Positions 44,741 through 57,268 of a stretch of DNA of 64,000 bases are shown here, piece after piece. A program made the position numbers and the translations under genes. The notes under the pieces were generated by a model. It had not been told where the DNA came from, ran no database searches, and was given only the letters and a program-made list of their open reading frames with translations. Source of the DNA: Lactuca virosa. Its lineage: Eukaryota > Streptophyta > Magnoliopsida > Asterales > Asteraceae. Every line of letters begins with the position of its first letter. The stretch's first letter is position 1. The DNA is taken from NCBI GenBank assembly GCA_928212115.1, contig CAKMRJ010005523.1, positions 243,136,949-243,200,948 on the forward strand, given 5' to 3'.

Positions 44741-45500
44741 GATACACTCTTCCCAGCTTGTGAGTGTGGAAAGCAAACGAAGGGAAGCCATCCACTGGTT
44801 ATTGATTCTTCAATTTCTGAACCATTAGAACTGCTTCATATTGATCTCTGCGGTCCATCTACCGTAGCCAGTCTCCATCACAAAAAGTATATACTGGTTA
44901 TAGTTGATGACTTCACTCGTTTCACATGGGTCTTCTTCTTAAGGCTCAAATCCGAAACACCGTAGACTCTGATCAACTTCATCAAAGAAATTGAGCTCCA
45001 AATCAAGTTACCAGTCCAAAGAATCAGAAGTGACAATGGAACCGAATTCACTAATCATCTCTTGAATAGTTTTTTGGTTTCCAAAGGCATCAGCCACAAC
45101 TTTTTAGCTCCCTACACACCGCAACAAAATGGAGTAGTAGAGCGAAGAAATCGTACTCTGGTTGAAGCAGCCAGGTCCATGTTAAACTTTGCAAACCTTC
45201 CTCTATACTTTTGGGCAGAAGCAGTGGCAACTGCATGCTTTGTTCAAAACCAAAGCATCATTTGCAAGCATCTCAACAAAATTCCATATGAGGGCCTCAA
45301 CAATTGCAAACCAAATGTCAGATTCTTCCACATATTTGGGTGCAGATGTTTTGTGATCAACAACAAGGATCATCTTAACAAATTTGCACCGAAATCAAAT
45401 GAAGGCATTTTTCCTGGCTATGGCAACCAATAAGGTAGCCTACAGGGTTCTCATTAGATGTACGAGACTGATAGTCAAAAGCTTCGATGTCAAATTTGAT
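44741..45500 (+). pseudogene. pol: Copia integrase, inner element, second part
   Basis: It resumes with DTLFPACECGKQTKGSHP, the CC half of the zinc finger, then the core: D in LLHIDLCGPS, D in RIRSDNGTEFTN and E in NGVVERRNRT. A TAG at 44963-44965 follows the LRLKSETP phrase, and the frame reopens at 45062-45433. The integrase inserts the DNA copy into the genome. All three catalytic residues remain, but the stop and the plastid insertion make the protein non-functional. Confidence 0.9.
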
Positions 45501-47803
45501 GACTATTATGTCCGCAACACTGCTCCATCAAATGAAACTAAAGCTATCCTGGAAAGTGATATCCCAGCCTCTTCGGGTCCCTTAAACATAGTTGAAATTA
45601 ACTATGATGATCTCTTTGACCCCGCAGAGACGGCTCATCTATCTGAAATTCTTGTGTCTCCGGTGGCTCAACAACAACATGCTGAAGTATCTGGTCCAAC
45701 CTTGTCCGAAGAATTGTCACACGATACTTCCACCTCGCCGGTTGAGGGGGAAAGTTCAACTCCAGTTCAAGTGAAAACCATCGAGGTTCCAGTACTTGAA
45801 GACACGGCTCCGGTATCTATCCGCAGAGTCACAACTCAATCAAATGTCTCTTCAGACTCTGACGATGAAGAGGTTGAGAACATAGACACTAGATCAGGTA
45901 CAAGGGTTATCACTCAATCATCAATCCAGGGGGAACCATCCTTGGTTCAGGGAAACTTCAATCCTCAACTCCGGGGAACCTCCATCAACTACTACCGTTC
46001 AAATTCCCTCAGTCCAAGATAATTCTGCAGGTTGCACACAAGTCGAGGGGGAACTACCTTCTCCTACCTCAGAGTCATCTGACATTAAAGATATTCCCTC
46101 CACCGCAGCTGCTGATCACTAACAAACTCGTCTTCACATCTGGACGAAGGATCACCCATCGGGTCAAATCATTGGAAACCCATCCGCAGGTATACAAACT
46201 CGATCCTCTAGTGATTTAACGGACCATTGCCACTATGCAGCCTTCATGTCCTCAGTCGAGCCTCGAACCATTAAAGAAGCACTCATGGAGCCCGACTGGA
46301 TCACCGCAATGCAAGAGGAGTTAGCAGAATTTGAAAGAAACAAAGTATGGAAACTGGTACTAAAGCTAAAAGGCCATACAATCCTTGGTACTAGATGGGT
46401 TTATAAAAGCAAGCTTGATGAGTCCGGTGCGGTAGTTAGAAACAAAGCAAGGATAGTAGCAAAGGGGTACAACCAACTTGAAGGCGTCAGCTATGATGAA
46501 ACTTATGCCCCCGTAGCCAGAATGGAAGCAATAAGCATCTTCTTAGCATATGCGGCACACAAAAAATATCAAAGTACATCAGATGGATGTCAAAAGTGCC
46601 TTTCTAAACGGAGAACTAAAGGAATAAGTTTAATTGCAACAACCTCTAGGATTCGAAAGTCAAGAATTTCCAAATCATTGCTTCAAGCTTGAAAAAGCAG
46701 TCTACGGTCTGAAACAAGCTCCAAGGGCATGGTATGAGACTCTTTCTGAGTTTCTTGTCACGTCTGGATACAAAAGAGGTATGATTGATCCCACTTTGTT
46801 TAGAAGAGCAAATGGTAATCACTTAATGCTCGTCCAAATATACGTGGATGATATCATCTTTGGATCCATAGATCAGGGTATGGTGAATGATTTTGCAAAG
46901 CTCATGACTAGTAAATTCCAAATAAGCATGAACAGAAAGATTAATTTCTTTCTAGGACTTCAAGTCAAACAAGTCCCACAAAGGGTATTCATTCATCAAG
47001 AGAAATATACCTCTGAGCTGCTGAATAAATTCTCAATGACAATTGTTCCTCAGCCAAGGTCCCGATGGCCTTTTAGATACAAGATTTCAGCTGATCCTTT
47101 CGGAGAATCAGTTGACCACAAAACTTATCGTGGAATGATTGGGTCATTGATGTACCTCACCGCAAGCAGACCGGATATTGTCTTTACAACAGGCTTATGT
47201 GCTAGGTACCAAGCTGATCCTAAAGTGTCACACTTGATCGCAATCAAGCAAATTCTCAGATACTTGAAGGGAAGTAAAGCGTTAGGCCTCTCGTACCCCG
47301 CAGGAAATGACTTCAGTTTCCAAGCCTTCACGGATGCGGATCATGCCGGATGCAGATTAGATCGAAAAAGTATTTCCGTTGGTTGTCAATTTCTAGGAGG
47401 AAGCCTAGTCAGCTGGTCTTCAAGGAAGCAGAATTGTGTCTCATTGTCTACCGCAGAGGCAGAATATGTGGCCGCAGCCAGCTGCTGTTCCCAAGTTTTG
47501 TGGATGAAAACTCAACTCTTGGACTACGGATAAAGAATGTTGCGGATACCGATTTACTGTGATTCATAAAGTGCTATAGCGATTTCTCACAATTCTATTC
47601 ACCACTCGAAGACGAAACACATTGAACTCTGGTGCCACTTCATCAAATATCACATTCTCAAAGGTAACATCGAACTAATTTTTGTTCCCACTCACGAAGA
47701 AATTGCTGATGTTTTTACCAAAGCACTTGATGCTACAAAGTTGAATAATTTTCAGGAAATGATAGGAATGATGAATCCAGACCCGCAATTATTTTTGAAT
47801 TGA
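45501..47803 (+). pseudogene. pol: Copia reverse transcriptase and RNase H, inner element
   Basis: After an acidic linker (45501-46200), the polymerase opens with EPRTIKEALMEPDWITAMQE and GTRWVYKSKLDE. A frameshift near 46560-46630 follows NKARIVAKGYNQ. It continues at 46634-47533 with KLEKAVYGLKQAPRAWYE, the catalytic box in QIYVDDIIFGS, and GMIGSLMYLTASRPDI. RNase H shows FTDADHAGCRLDRKS and STAEAEYVAAASCC. Stops at 47531-47533 and near 47568 interrupt the final part, which is still readable to about 47803 (ADVFTKALDATK). The domain order PR-IN-RT-RH is that of Ty1/copia. Confidence 0.9.
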
Positions 47804-48629
47804 TAGGTACCGCAGACCACTTCTGGTCTCCACTGCGGTCCTAGAATAATATACTTATCATATATATTTTCGATATACCTTGTATACTGCAATCACATAT
47901 AATACTTATATTCTTTGGGTCTTTAATTTATGTTATTTCTAACCTTTTATCAAGTGTTCCTTTTAGCTTCCCTACCGTAGTCACACTGCTCTCCACCGTA
48001 GTCATCAGAATCCATCCGCAATGACAATAAATGATCCCGCAATCACCTCATAAATTCCTTGATAACTTTGTGTGATATTTAATGCTCTTCATTAAATAAA
48101 AATTCCTCATAAAAACATTCCTTTTGTAGCATACAACGTTTCAGTTTCTTTCAAAATCACCTTTCTGTGCCAGACCTATTTTAGGTTAAATGACAAATAA
48201 ATTGTTTTTCCATAAAAGAAATCTTTTAAGAAATCTCTTTTCCTAGTCTGTCACATCTCATAGCCTCCAAAATGTCTAACCCGTTTCAACTTCTCCCTTT
48301 TTACAACGGATAAACCCCACTCACCACACATTTCTCAAACGTGTGATCATGGGTCTGACAGTTATTAAATGCCCCGTTTTTCTAGTAAATTCTTTTCTTT
48401 TTGATTTAATTCTACTTGTGGCTGATAATGGTTAAAACCCAAGGGGGTTTTACCATTAACAGTTGTAAATAAGTTAATTCGAATAAAATTTGAAATCCGA
48501 AGGTATAAAAACCCCCTTTTCTTCCCAAGAATGCTTTACGCGTTCTGAATCCCTAATCGATGATCTTCATCTTCTTCCCTCTTACTCAAACAATTTTCTT
48601 GCAAGTTCTTCAAAACTTTTTCTGAAACA
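47804..48629 (+). mobile_element. Spacer between pol and ORF3, inner copia element
   Basis: About 825 bases without a gene. It includes several CCGCAA/TGCGG words and a possible TATA box near 48503-48512 (GGTATAAAAACC), about 120 bases upstream of the ORF3 ATG. The outer element also has a TATA-like sequence upstream of its ORF3, so a separate promoter is possible. Confidence 0.5.
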
Positions 48630-51600
48630 ATGGTGAAATCAAGCATCTCCAAGAAACAGTCGAAGGCCTTTGGGTCCTCTAGACCCACTGGCTCTAAATC
48701 AAGAATCAAAGATCAATCCCCTTCCATTGCCTCGAGCAATTACAGAGCCATATTTGCCGATCATCCTTCCTACAATGATGCTATCAGGCTAATGATCCAG
48801 TTTCTCTCAAAACACCCACTGTTTGGACCATTCAACGCCTTCACTGAAGTTGTTCCATTACCAACCCTATTCAAATGTACATTCACCGCTTTCCGGCCAT
48901 CTCACAGCCTTCAAGAGGTTCATCTTAATCTGGTGGATGATTCTCTTGCCATTCTAACCAAAGCCAAGTTCTTGGAAGCCATCAACCTAATAGTCATGTC
49001 TACTACAAAGTTCTTCTCTCCAAGCACCAACGATGTGATCTCAACCCTGTATCAGATAGGTTATCATAAGAAATTAAGAGGAATTGGAGAATTCAAAAAG
49101 AACCAGCTCCCGGCGGTGTGGCAGCTTGTGTGCCACTTGATCATCAGAAGCCTTTCCGGTAGAACAGGCAACACCGATAATATGTGTATCAAGCTTTTGG
49201 AATTGGTGTGGAGCATATTCACTGGGAATACGGTCAACTATGGTCAAATACATTGGGATGAATTTCTTCAATATATCCCCAAAGAGTCTCCGAAAGAAGG
49301 TGCAACCGAGCTCACATGTGCTCGTTTCTGGTCACTCTGAATTCTTGATCTACACAAGCAAGCCAAGCTCGACATGGGAGATGATTCAAGTCTGTTTGTC
49401 ACTCGCGATCTTAAAAGGTACACTGTCTCGAAAGATAAATCTATGTTTGGACCCCTTAGGAGATTACCTGGACACATTTTAGAGTCTATTGGACTCAAAA
49501 CTCTTGAATTCACAGACCACATTGAGGCTACGAATAGTATTGACCCATTCCATTCTTCCCCGCCTCATCCTAGTCAGTCTGCCCCTACCGTAACCCAGGT
49601 CCCTCCTACTGCAGACACGTCAGAACAACCCGAAACCAAGAGAGTGAAATATCTTACGGTGACAAAGAAGCATCCAGTAAACGTTGTAAAGAAGGGTGCT
49701 ACCCCTTCCAAGAAAAGAAAAACCAAGACCGCAGGCTCTTTTGCTGCGGTGACTAAACCACAACTGAACATTGCTGATGAACCTCATCATGAGTCTTCAA
49801 CTTCTGGACAACTTTTCAGAAGAAAGAAACTCAAACTTAACCCAAGTCTTAGCCAAATGCGTGACCCGACTCAGACCCTAGTCTCTCTACAGACTCCGGT
49901 AGTCGTTCGAGCTACCGCAGGCTCAACTGCTCAAACCCCATCTCACCACTCAGATACAGTAAGTGTATTTGTTTCATCTCTACATGGAGACACGCCTCCA
50001 GTTGAATCGCAAGTGTATCCAACTGAGAAGATTCGCCCTAAGGTCTCCAGGGCATCAAGAGTACACTATTTTGAACCGGAGGAGTTGCGCTCCATTCTTT
50101 TTTGTGTCACACAAACACTTGAAACACCAGTCGCACCGCAAGGAAATTCTTCTGCCTTAGCCAGAACTGAGTCGATGCCAGACTTGACTATAGGTCAAGG
50201 AGACCGAGAAAGCTAGGGAGATCCTATTACGCCACCATTACTTACAAGTGGTCTAGGCGTGGGGAGCACAATAGTGCAAGCAACCATTAACCCGAGGGAC
50301 ACCTCGGTGCGATACCAAGGACTTTACGGATATCAATAAGATGATTCTTGGGCTAAGGATCGACTAACTACTGAGTCCGGAATCCGAAAGTATGAAGCTT
50401 TTCAGAGGGCCTTCAAAGCAAGGAAACTCAACAACAACAGCAGAAAGAAAAAGATCTTCAAACTGTTACCAATTATTGGGCGGATGCTTTCAGCAATGCA
50501 AAGACAGTTCATGACATCTTACAAATTCAAGATTGGGTATTGAGAATGGAATCCACAGTTCAACAAGCTCAAAATCTTCAAAGTGGTGCTGGTCCCTCTA
50601 AGCCTCCTCCAACTGTTGAAATCCACGATTCAAATGATGATGGAACAGCAGTTGAGATCAGCTCAGGTCCAATGTTTGGACTTGATGACCTTGATCTTGA
50701 AGATGTTCAACAACCCCCCAACTCGGATGAATTTATGATGGTGTTTGATGAAAAAGAGTCCAGTGGATCCAAACACTCCACTTCAAAGACTAAAGCCATG
50801 AAGAATAAGAAATTGGATGTGTCAAGGAAAGAATTTCTAAGTCTTCAGTCCAAGGTCGACCAAATCCTAGTCGCAGTCACCATCAACCAACCGCAACACC
50901 CTGATGTGGCTGGACCGCAGTCCCTGGCTGAAAGATTTGAAAGGTTAGAAACGAGAGAAATATTGGCAGCTGAACGAATATCCTTGAAAGTTGAAATGGG
51001 TATTCGAGCCCTAGACAACAATCACACTGCTGATCATAAATAATTTCTGGCAACTGCTGATCTCTTAATCCAAGAGGTCACCGCAATAAAAAATGAGGTC
51101 AAGACTACACTTTCCAATCAAGCAGTCCATTCAAAACAACTTGTTGATGAAACCCATAATTCGTATGAATCTGCCATTGCGACTCTTCAAACGCCGATCA
51201 ATGGCCTGAGGCGTTCCCTCCCAACAAACTAAAGTGTTGATGAGATTCTACGGTTGACAAAGGAAATCTACAACCTGTTGTTCAACACTGAAATTCCCAA
51301 CAATGTTTAAATCTCTGAGTTGATTAAGTCTCAGTTCGACAAGACATTTTCTAAGATTGATGGCCTCAGATTGTGGTTTGAGGAGCAACAAATCGTTTCT
51401 TCCTCAAAAGGGGGAAGTGAACACTCTCATCTACATCAATCTCCTCCAAGAATCCCAATTCCAACTTATGGTCCAATCCATCAAAGGATTGTGACTCAAC
51501 AACCAACACTGCAACCTTCTCCCAAACAGACAACTCTGGTGCACTCTTCAAATCAAACTCCACCGCAAAAGGAACTGCAACAACACTCTTCACATCAGTC

Positions 51601-53086
51601 TCCTCCACCACAAAAAGAAGGTAAACATCAATCTCCTCCACACCAACAAACTCCTCCTCATCTCAAGAATTTGGAACCAGCAATGTCTTCGGATCACACC
51701 AATGACTCTCCTGCTGCTCGTCAACGGAAGACGGACTGGAGGTCACCGAAATTCGCTGAACAGATTTGGAGAGATCATGACTTTGATACAACCATAAATG
51801 AAACCATAATCCATTCTTGGGTTAATCTCACCCGAAGGCTACTTGATGATGATTACAGACCAGTCCTAACTTATGCTGAACCACCATCCGATGGATATTG
51901 GGATGTTCCAATTTCACCCAACTCCAAATTCTTTGCTGTTTTTGAGCCATTTGACCTTAGCCTTCCTGATGATCAAAGGCTACCTCTCGAGTTCGAACCA
52001 ATTCCAACTTATGGTCCAATCCATCAAAGGATTGTGACTCAACAACCAACACTGCAACCTTCTCCCAAACAGACAACTCTGGTGCACTCTTCAAATCAAA
52101 CTCCACCGCAAAAGGAACTGCAACAACACTCTTCACATCAGTCTCCTCCACCACAAAAAGAAGGTAAACATCAATCTCCTCCACACCAACAAACTCCTCC
52201 TCATCTCAAGAATTTGGAACCAGCAATGTCTTCGGATCACACCAATGACTCTCCTGCTGCTCGTCAACGGAAGAAGGACTGGAGGTCACCGAAATTCGCT
52301 GAACAGATTTGGAGAGATCATGACTTTGATACAACCATAAATGAAACCCTAATCCATTCTTGGGTTAATCTCACCCGAAGGCTACTTGATGATGATTACA
52401 GACCAGTCCTAACTTATGCTGAACCACCATCCGATGGATATTGGGATGTTCCAATTTCACCCAACTTCAAATTCTTTGCTGTTTTTGAGCCATTTGACCT
52501 TAGCCTTCCTGATGATCAAAGGCTACCTCTCGAGTTCGAACGAATAAACCAGTTCCACGCCAAGCATGGATTTGAATTAGAGAGCATCTGGTCTAACGAT
52601 AGACCATCAGCAGTGATAAGTTACAAGATAAGGAAGTTCATGAAGACAAATTTCATTCAGTATACGCTTACAAGAAGAGGCGATGATTACATCAAGACTC
52701 AAGCTGATTTTCCTTGCATGAATCCTGAAGAAGTATTTCTGATTGCAAGAGTCTTTCAAATCAAGGCCGAAAAGCATCCGAAGATGAAAATTACGTATGA
52801 GAAAGCTTGAGAATTTCTCAAGTCATTGGTGTGTGACTTTGCCAAGATCGATGCGGATATTCATCCTGTGCTTGCCCAAAAATTCAATCTTCTAGCTCTT
52901 GAGCCTGCTCCAGTTTTCACTGAAGGTTATCAAGAAAGGTATTTAGGAGCAACCAACTTCCCTCAACTTGGAGTTGTGTATAAAAGAGTTAAAAGTGATC
53001 TCAAGTACTTCATCCCGATCACCGCAATGCATCGGCTTACCCACAAACAACTTGAAGTGACTTTGGCTTCAGTTTTAGAGATCTAA
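48630..53086 (+). pseudogene. Extra 3' ORF (ORF3) of the inner copia element
   Basis: A series of frames (48630-49340, 49374-50216, 50540-51043, 51320-52810, 52826-53086) covers nearly 1,480 codons after pol and reads as one broken ORF. The N-terminal domain has HPSYNDAIRLMIQFLSKHPL, LYQIGYHKK, LSGRTGNTDNMC and CARFWSL. The middle is Ser/Pro/Gln-rich with a helical part near 50830-51040. The C-terminal domain has PKFAEQIWRDHDFDTTINE, YWDVPISPNSKF and QYTLTRRGDDYIKTQADFP. These blocks match ORF3 of the outer element in order. No signal peptide, membrane helix, protease or nucleic-acid-binding motif is visible. The function is unknown. A relation to the downstream ORF of SIRE/Maximus-type elements is inferred. 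Confidence 0.78.
51458..52543 (+). repeat. 543-bp in-frame tandem duplication in ORF3
   Basis: The unit starting ATTCCAACTTATGGTCC at 51458 repeats from 52001. The period is 543 bases, exactly 181 codons, and the frame stays open through both copies. I see three differences, each changing a residue: Thr/Lys (GACG versus GAAG context), Ile/Leu and Ser/Phe. The near identity makes the duplication much younger than the element's LTR divergence suggests for the insertion. Confidence 0.95.
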
Positions 53087-53216
53087 GAATAAAAATGATG
53101 AAGTGAAGTTTGAGATTACAAGGAGAATTCAATGGCTTGGTGAAGTTAGGAAATTTTGGTGGCTTCTCATCAAATTCCTAAAACTTGATAAGTAAATGAA
53201 GAAAAGTTGAAGAGGT

Positions 53217-53231
53217 CACTTTGGGGGAAAA
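53217..53231 (+). other. Polypurine tract of the inner copia element
   Basis: The purine-rich stretch CTTTGGGGGAAAA lies immediately before the 3' LTR. Confidence 0.85.
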
Positions 53232-53936
53232 TGTTGATACATAAAGTGACCCTCTTAAACTTGACGATCCGCAGCCACTTCTCCTACCGCAATCAACTCT
53301 TTCAACCGCAATCTCTTTTGCTAACGCAACCGTATTCAGAATATGTCTACTGCAGCTACCCCATCCGCAATGAAGATTTTAGTTACATTATCTGACTTGT
53401 CTTATATACATTACTTTATCCCGTGAAACTTGCATGGTCACGTTAAGTCAGAGGTTTATTACTTGTTTATTTCCCTTGTAACTTTTTGAGTCTCTATAAA
53501 CAGAGACTTCATCTTCATGTAACTTACACCTTTGAAACTTTCTGAATACACATCTCTTAATCTCTTATCTTCTATCTCTTACCTTTCGATTATCAATCTA
53601 AAAGATCTTTCTAAACTTACACTCCAAATATTAAGATCGTTCTCTTATCTCATATAGTCTTCGAGACGTCTTTCACTTTAAACTGATCTCATATACTAAC
53701 TTGTGTTTGAATGCAAACCTTGTTAAGAATCAGTTTAGTGTTTACTTGATATATAACTTGTTTTCATTTATATTTCCTTTACTTTTCACACTTTTTCATT
53801 TCCGCAACTAACAATCTAACAAATCTAACTTCTTATTATTGTTGAGCTTTAATGATCCGTTGAGATTAACTTATTCTGCAACCTTATCTTGTACTAACGT
53901 TTGTTCAAGTGTTTCTCAAAAGTTTTTCTCTCAACA
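53232..53936 (+). repeat. 3' LTR of the inner copia element
   Basis: It runs TGTTGATACATAAAG to CTCTCAACA with inverted ends TGTTGA/TCAACA and is the partner of 40031-40733. The sequence right after it is the minus-strand RNase H of the outer element, which shows the nesting. Confidence 0.95.
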
Positions 53937-55560
53937 AGATCAAAAATTGATGTGATTTCGAAATGAGTTTTGAAATGCTCCGGGGTGAATTTTGAAATGG
54001 ATTGTGTGATATTGCAATGACACTTTGAGAATCACAATAGATTGGAATTTGTTGAAACCGGTAACCATAATCCAAGAGCTGAGATTTCATCCAAAGAACT
54101 TGAGATGTGCAACTAGTAGCTGCAATGTATTCCGCTTCGGCTGTTGAAAGTGCAATGCAATTCTCTTTCTTAGATGACCAACTGACCAATCGACCACTTA
54201 AAAATTGACAGCCACCAGATGTGCTTTTTTTGTCCAATTGAAGACCGCCATAGTTTGAATCGGAATATGCTTGAAAGAGGAAACTCTCATTTGCTGGGTA
54301 CCAGATTCCGAATATATTTGTACCTTTGAGGTATCGGAAGATTTGCTTAACAACCAATAGATGAGACATCTTTGGATTGACTTGAAATCTGGCACACAAA
54401 CATGTTGAAAACATGATGTCCGGATGACTTACTGTGAGATAGAGTAGGGATCCAATCATTCCTCTGTACGTCTTTTCATCAACTGCTACACCTGAAGGGT
54501 CCGAAAAGATCTTGTCTCCGAAACCCCTAGGTACCTTGGTTGAGGTACAAGTGTCAATTGAGTACTTTTTAAGGAATTCTAAAATATACTTCTCTTGGTG
54601 AATGAAAATTCCTCTGTTGGTATGTTTGACTTGGAGACTTAGGAAGAAGCTTAATTCCCGATTCATACTCATTTGAAATCTACTGACCATTAACTTAGCA
54701 AAGTCAGTAACCATTGATGAATCGGTGGATCCGAAAATGATGTCGTCAACATAAATTTGGACAAGCATGAGATGTTTTCCATTTGACCTTCGGAACAGAG
54801 TAGGATCGAGAATACCTCATTGAAAACCTGAACGCTTGAGAAAGTCAGTGAGGGTCTCGTACCAGGCGCGAGGAGCTTGCTTGATGCCATAAACAGCTTT
54901 CCGGAGTTTGTAGCAATAGTTCGGATATGAGAGATTGAAAAAACTGGGTGGATGTTAAAGATACACTTCAGTATCAAGTTCACCATTTAGAAAATCACTT
55001 TTGACATCCATTTGGTAAACCGTACAGCCTTTGTGAGCAACATAAGCAAGAAATATTCTGATAGCTTCAAGATGAGCAACAGGAGTAAAGGTCTCATCGT
55101 AGTCAAGCCCTTCGATCTGTGTGAATCCTTTAGCCACCAATCTTGCTTTATTCCGAAATAATGACTCCCACATCGTCTAATTTTTTCCGAAACACCCATC
55201 TAGTACCGACAATGGGATGATTCCGAGGAGGAGGGACGACAGACCATACTTCATTTCTATCGAATTCTGCCAATTCTTCTTGCATGGCTGTAATCCAATC
55301 AACATGTTCTAGTGCTTCTTTGATGGATTTGGGTTCAACCATTGAGATAAATGCCGAGAAATGACATTCATTTTGAACACTTGTGGCAGAACGAGTTTGT
55401 ACACCATCATTTGGGTTTCCAAAAACTTGGTTCGGAGGATGATCCTTAGTCCAAACATGTAGTCTCGGAAGCTCTTGTGCAGCAGATGATCCTATATCAA
55501 CAATGGGGTTATGTTGCTCCCCCCTGAATAGTTTGAACTTGTGGATGATGCTCCCCCTAA
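53937..55560 (-). pseudogene. pol: Copia reverse transcriptase and RNase H, outer element
   Basis: On the minus strand the polymerase begins with EPKSIKEALEHVDWITAMQE and VGTRWVFRKKLDD (about 55350-55160), then NKARLVAKGFTQIEGLDYDE. A frameshifted stretch near 54955-54780 follows, then the catalytic box QIYVDDIIFGSTDSS at about 54765-54720, and GMIGSLLYLTVSHPDI. RNase H follows with STAEAEYIAATSC and YCDSQSVIAISHNP. The frame is cut at 53937 by the inner copia LTR within RNase H. On the far side (40030) I cannot find the remaining residues, so some sequence may have been lost or has decayed. Confidence 0.9.
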
Positions 55561-57266
55561 AATTTTGAACATGATAGGTTGACGTCATCATCAGGTGGGA
55601 AATCGAAGAAATTTGCATCATCATCGTTGTTGATAGGATTAGAGTTGAATTCAGCAGCTGCATCTTGAAATCCATCCATATTTGATTCAAGGGAGGGTTG
55701 ACCATTCTCCTCCTCAACCTGAGAAGGTTGAAACGGTTCGAAATCAAATGGAGGAAAACTGGGTGTCGAACCGGAAACATTTTGGGAGACCGAAGCTTCG
55801 GTTGAGGAGGTTTGTCTTGTTCGAGATTCCGAATCAAGAGTTGTTTCTGAGGGTCCGAACAAGGTTTCAAAGTCAACTTCATAGATTATTTGTTGGTTCG
55901 GACATCCTGGCGCTGGAGCATCGGACTCCATGATGTGAGTTCTAACATGAGTTGGGCCAGAATTCTGAACGAAATTGTCATCAAAGGTAATGTCAAAGCT
56001 TTCTTCCAAAACACGAGTTCGCCGATTAAGAACTCGATAAGCTTTTGATTTAGTAGAGTATCCAACAAAGATGGCTTCATCAGCTTTGTGTTGGAACTTG
56101 GTAAGCTGATCACGGTTGTTCTAGATGAAGCATCCACATCCAAAAACATGAAGAAAAGAGATACTTGGCTTCCTACCATTCATGGCTTCATACAGTGTCA
56201 TATTGAGGCGACGATTGATGATACTTCTATTCTTAGTAAAGCATGCAGTAGAAACAGCTTCAGCCCAAAGATAGAGTGGAAGATTTGCAAAGTTGAGCAT
56301 GGATCGAGCAGCTTCAACAATTATTCTTCTACGACGTTCGACTACACCATTTTGTTGAGGAGTGTATAGAGCAGAAAATTTATGGTCAATACCCTTCTCG
56401 GTGAGGAAGTTCTCAATGGTGGAATTTGTGAATTCCGAACCATTGTCACTTCGGATTCGCCTTACTGCGAGTTTTATGAGAACTTCAATTCCTTTGATAA
56501 AGTTGATGAGTTCGGAGGCTGTTTCTGACTTGAGCCTTAGGAAGACCCAGGTGAACCGAGTAAAGTCATCCACAATGACAAGAATGTATTTTTTGTGATG
56601 TAAACTCTCTAATGTTGAGGGTCCAGACAGATCAATGTGTAGAAGTTCTAACGGCTCCGAGATTGATTTTTCAATCATAATAGGATGACCCTTCTTTGAC
56701 TGCTTTCCATACTCACATGCAACACATAAATGATCATTTTCGAACTTGAGGAGAGGCAAACCTCTGACCATCTCACCAGAAACAAGATCATTCATATATC
56801 TAAAGTTCAGATGAGCAAGCCTCCTATGCAATAACCAACTGATGTCAGGAACAGCTTTTGAGAGTAAGCAGAGTTGGGGCTTGCCGATGATCATGTTGAT
56901 GTCAAAAAGATACATGTTCATGTTGTGATTTGACTTGATTAAATATTCCTTCCGGTCTTCAGACATGACATAGCTGTGTTTCTTGCAGAATTCAACTCGT
57001 CTATTTGCATCAGTGAGTTGAGCCACACTTATCAAATTATGCTTCAAGTCAGGTACATATGCCACGTTTGAAATGGAGAAGTTTCCATTTGTAAGGATTC
57101 CATAACCTCGGATCTGAGAGTTGGAGTTGTTGCCATACGTCGCATATCCAACATTTGGTGAAAGTTTGAGATCTCGCAGAAAGTCCTTTTGCCTCGTCAT
57201 ATGCATGGAGCAAGCACTATCAATATACCATATTGTTTCTTGCTCCAAAGCACAGAGTGCCTGCAA
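55561..57266 (-). pseudogene. pol: Copia protease and integrase, outer element
   Basis: A 381-codon open frame (57266-56121) has the protease motif WYIDSACSMHMTRQ, the pre-integrase block IRGYGILTNGNFSISNVAYV, and an intact zinc finger (HRRLAHLNF then CVACEYGKQ). The integrase core has D in LLHIDLSGPS, D in RIRSDNGSEFTN and E in NGVVERRRRI. It stops at 56121. The acidic linker to reverse transcriptase continues in a second frame at 56009-55557 and partly at 55882-55350. This intact zinc finger is the reference that shows what the plastid insertion removed from the inner element. Confidence 0.92.
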
Positions 57267-57268
57267 AA

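Noticed and set aside
44382..44828. Open frames of 148 and 79 codons around 44382-44828
   Set aside because: They are translations of plastid 16S rRNA sequence fused to integrase.
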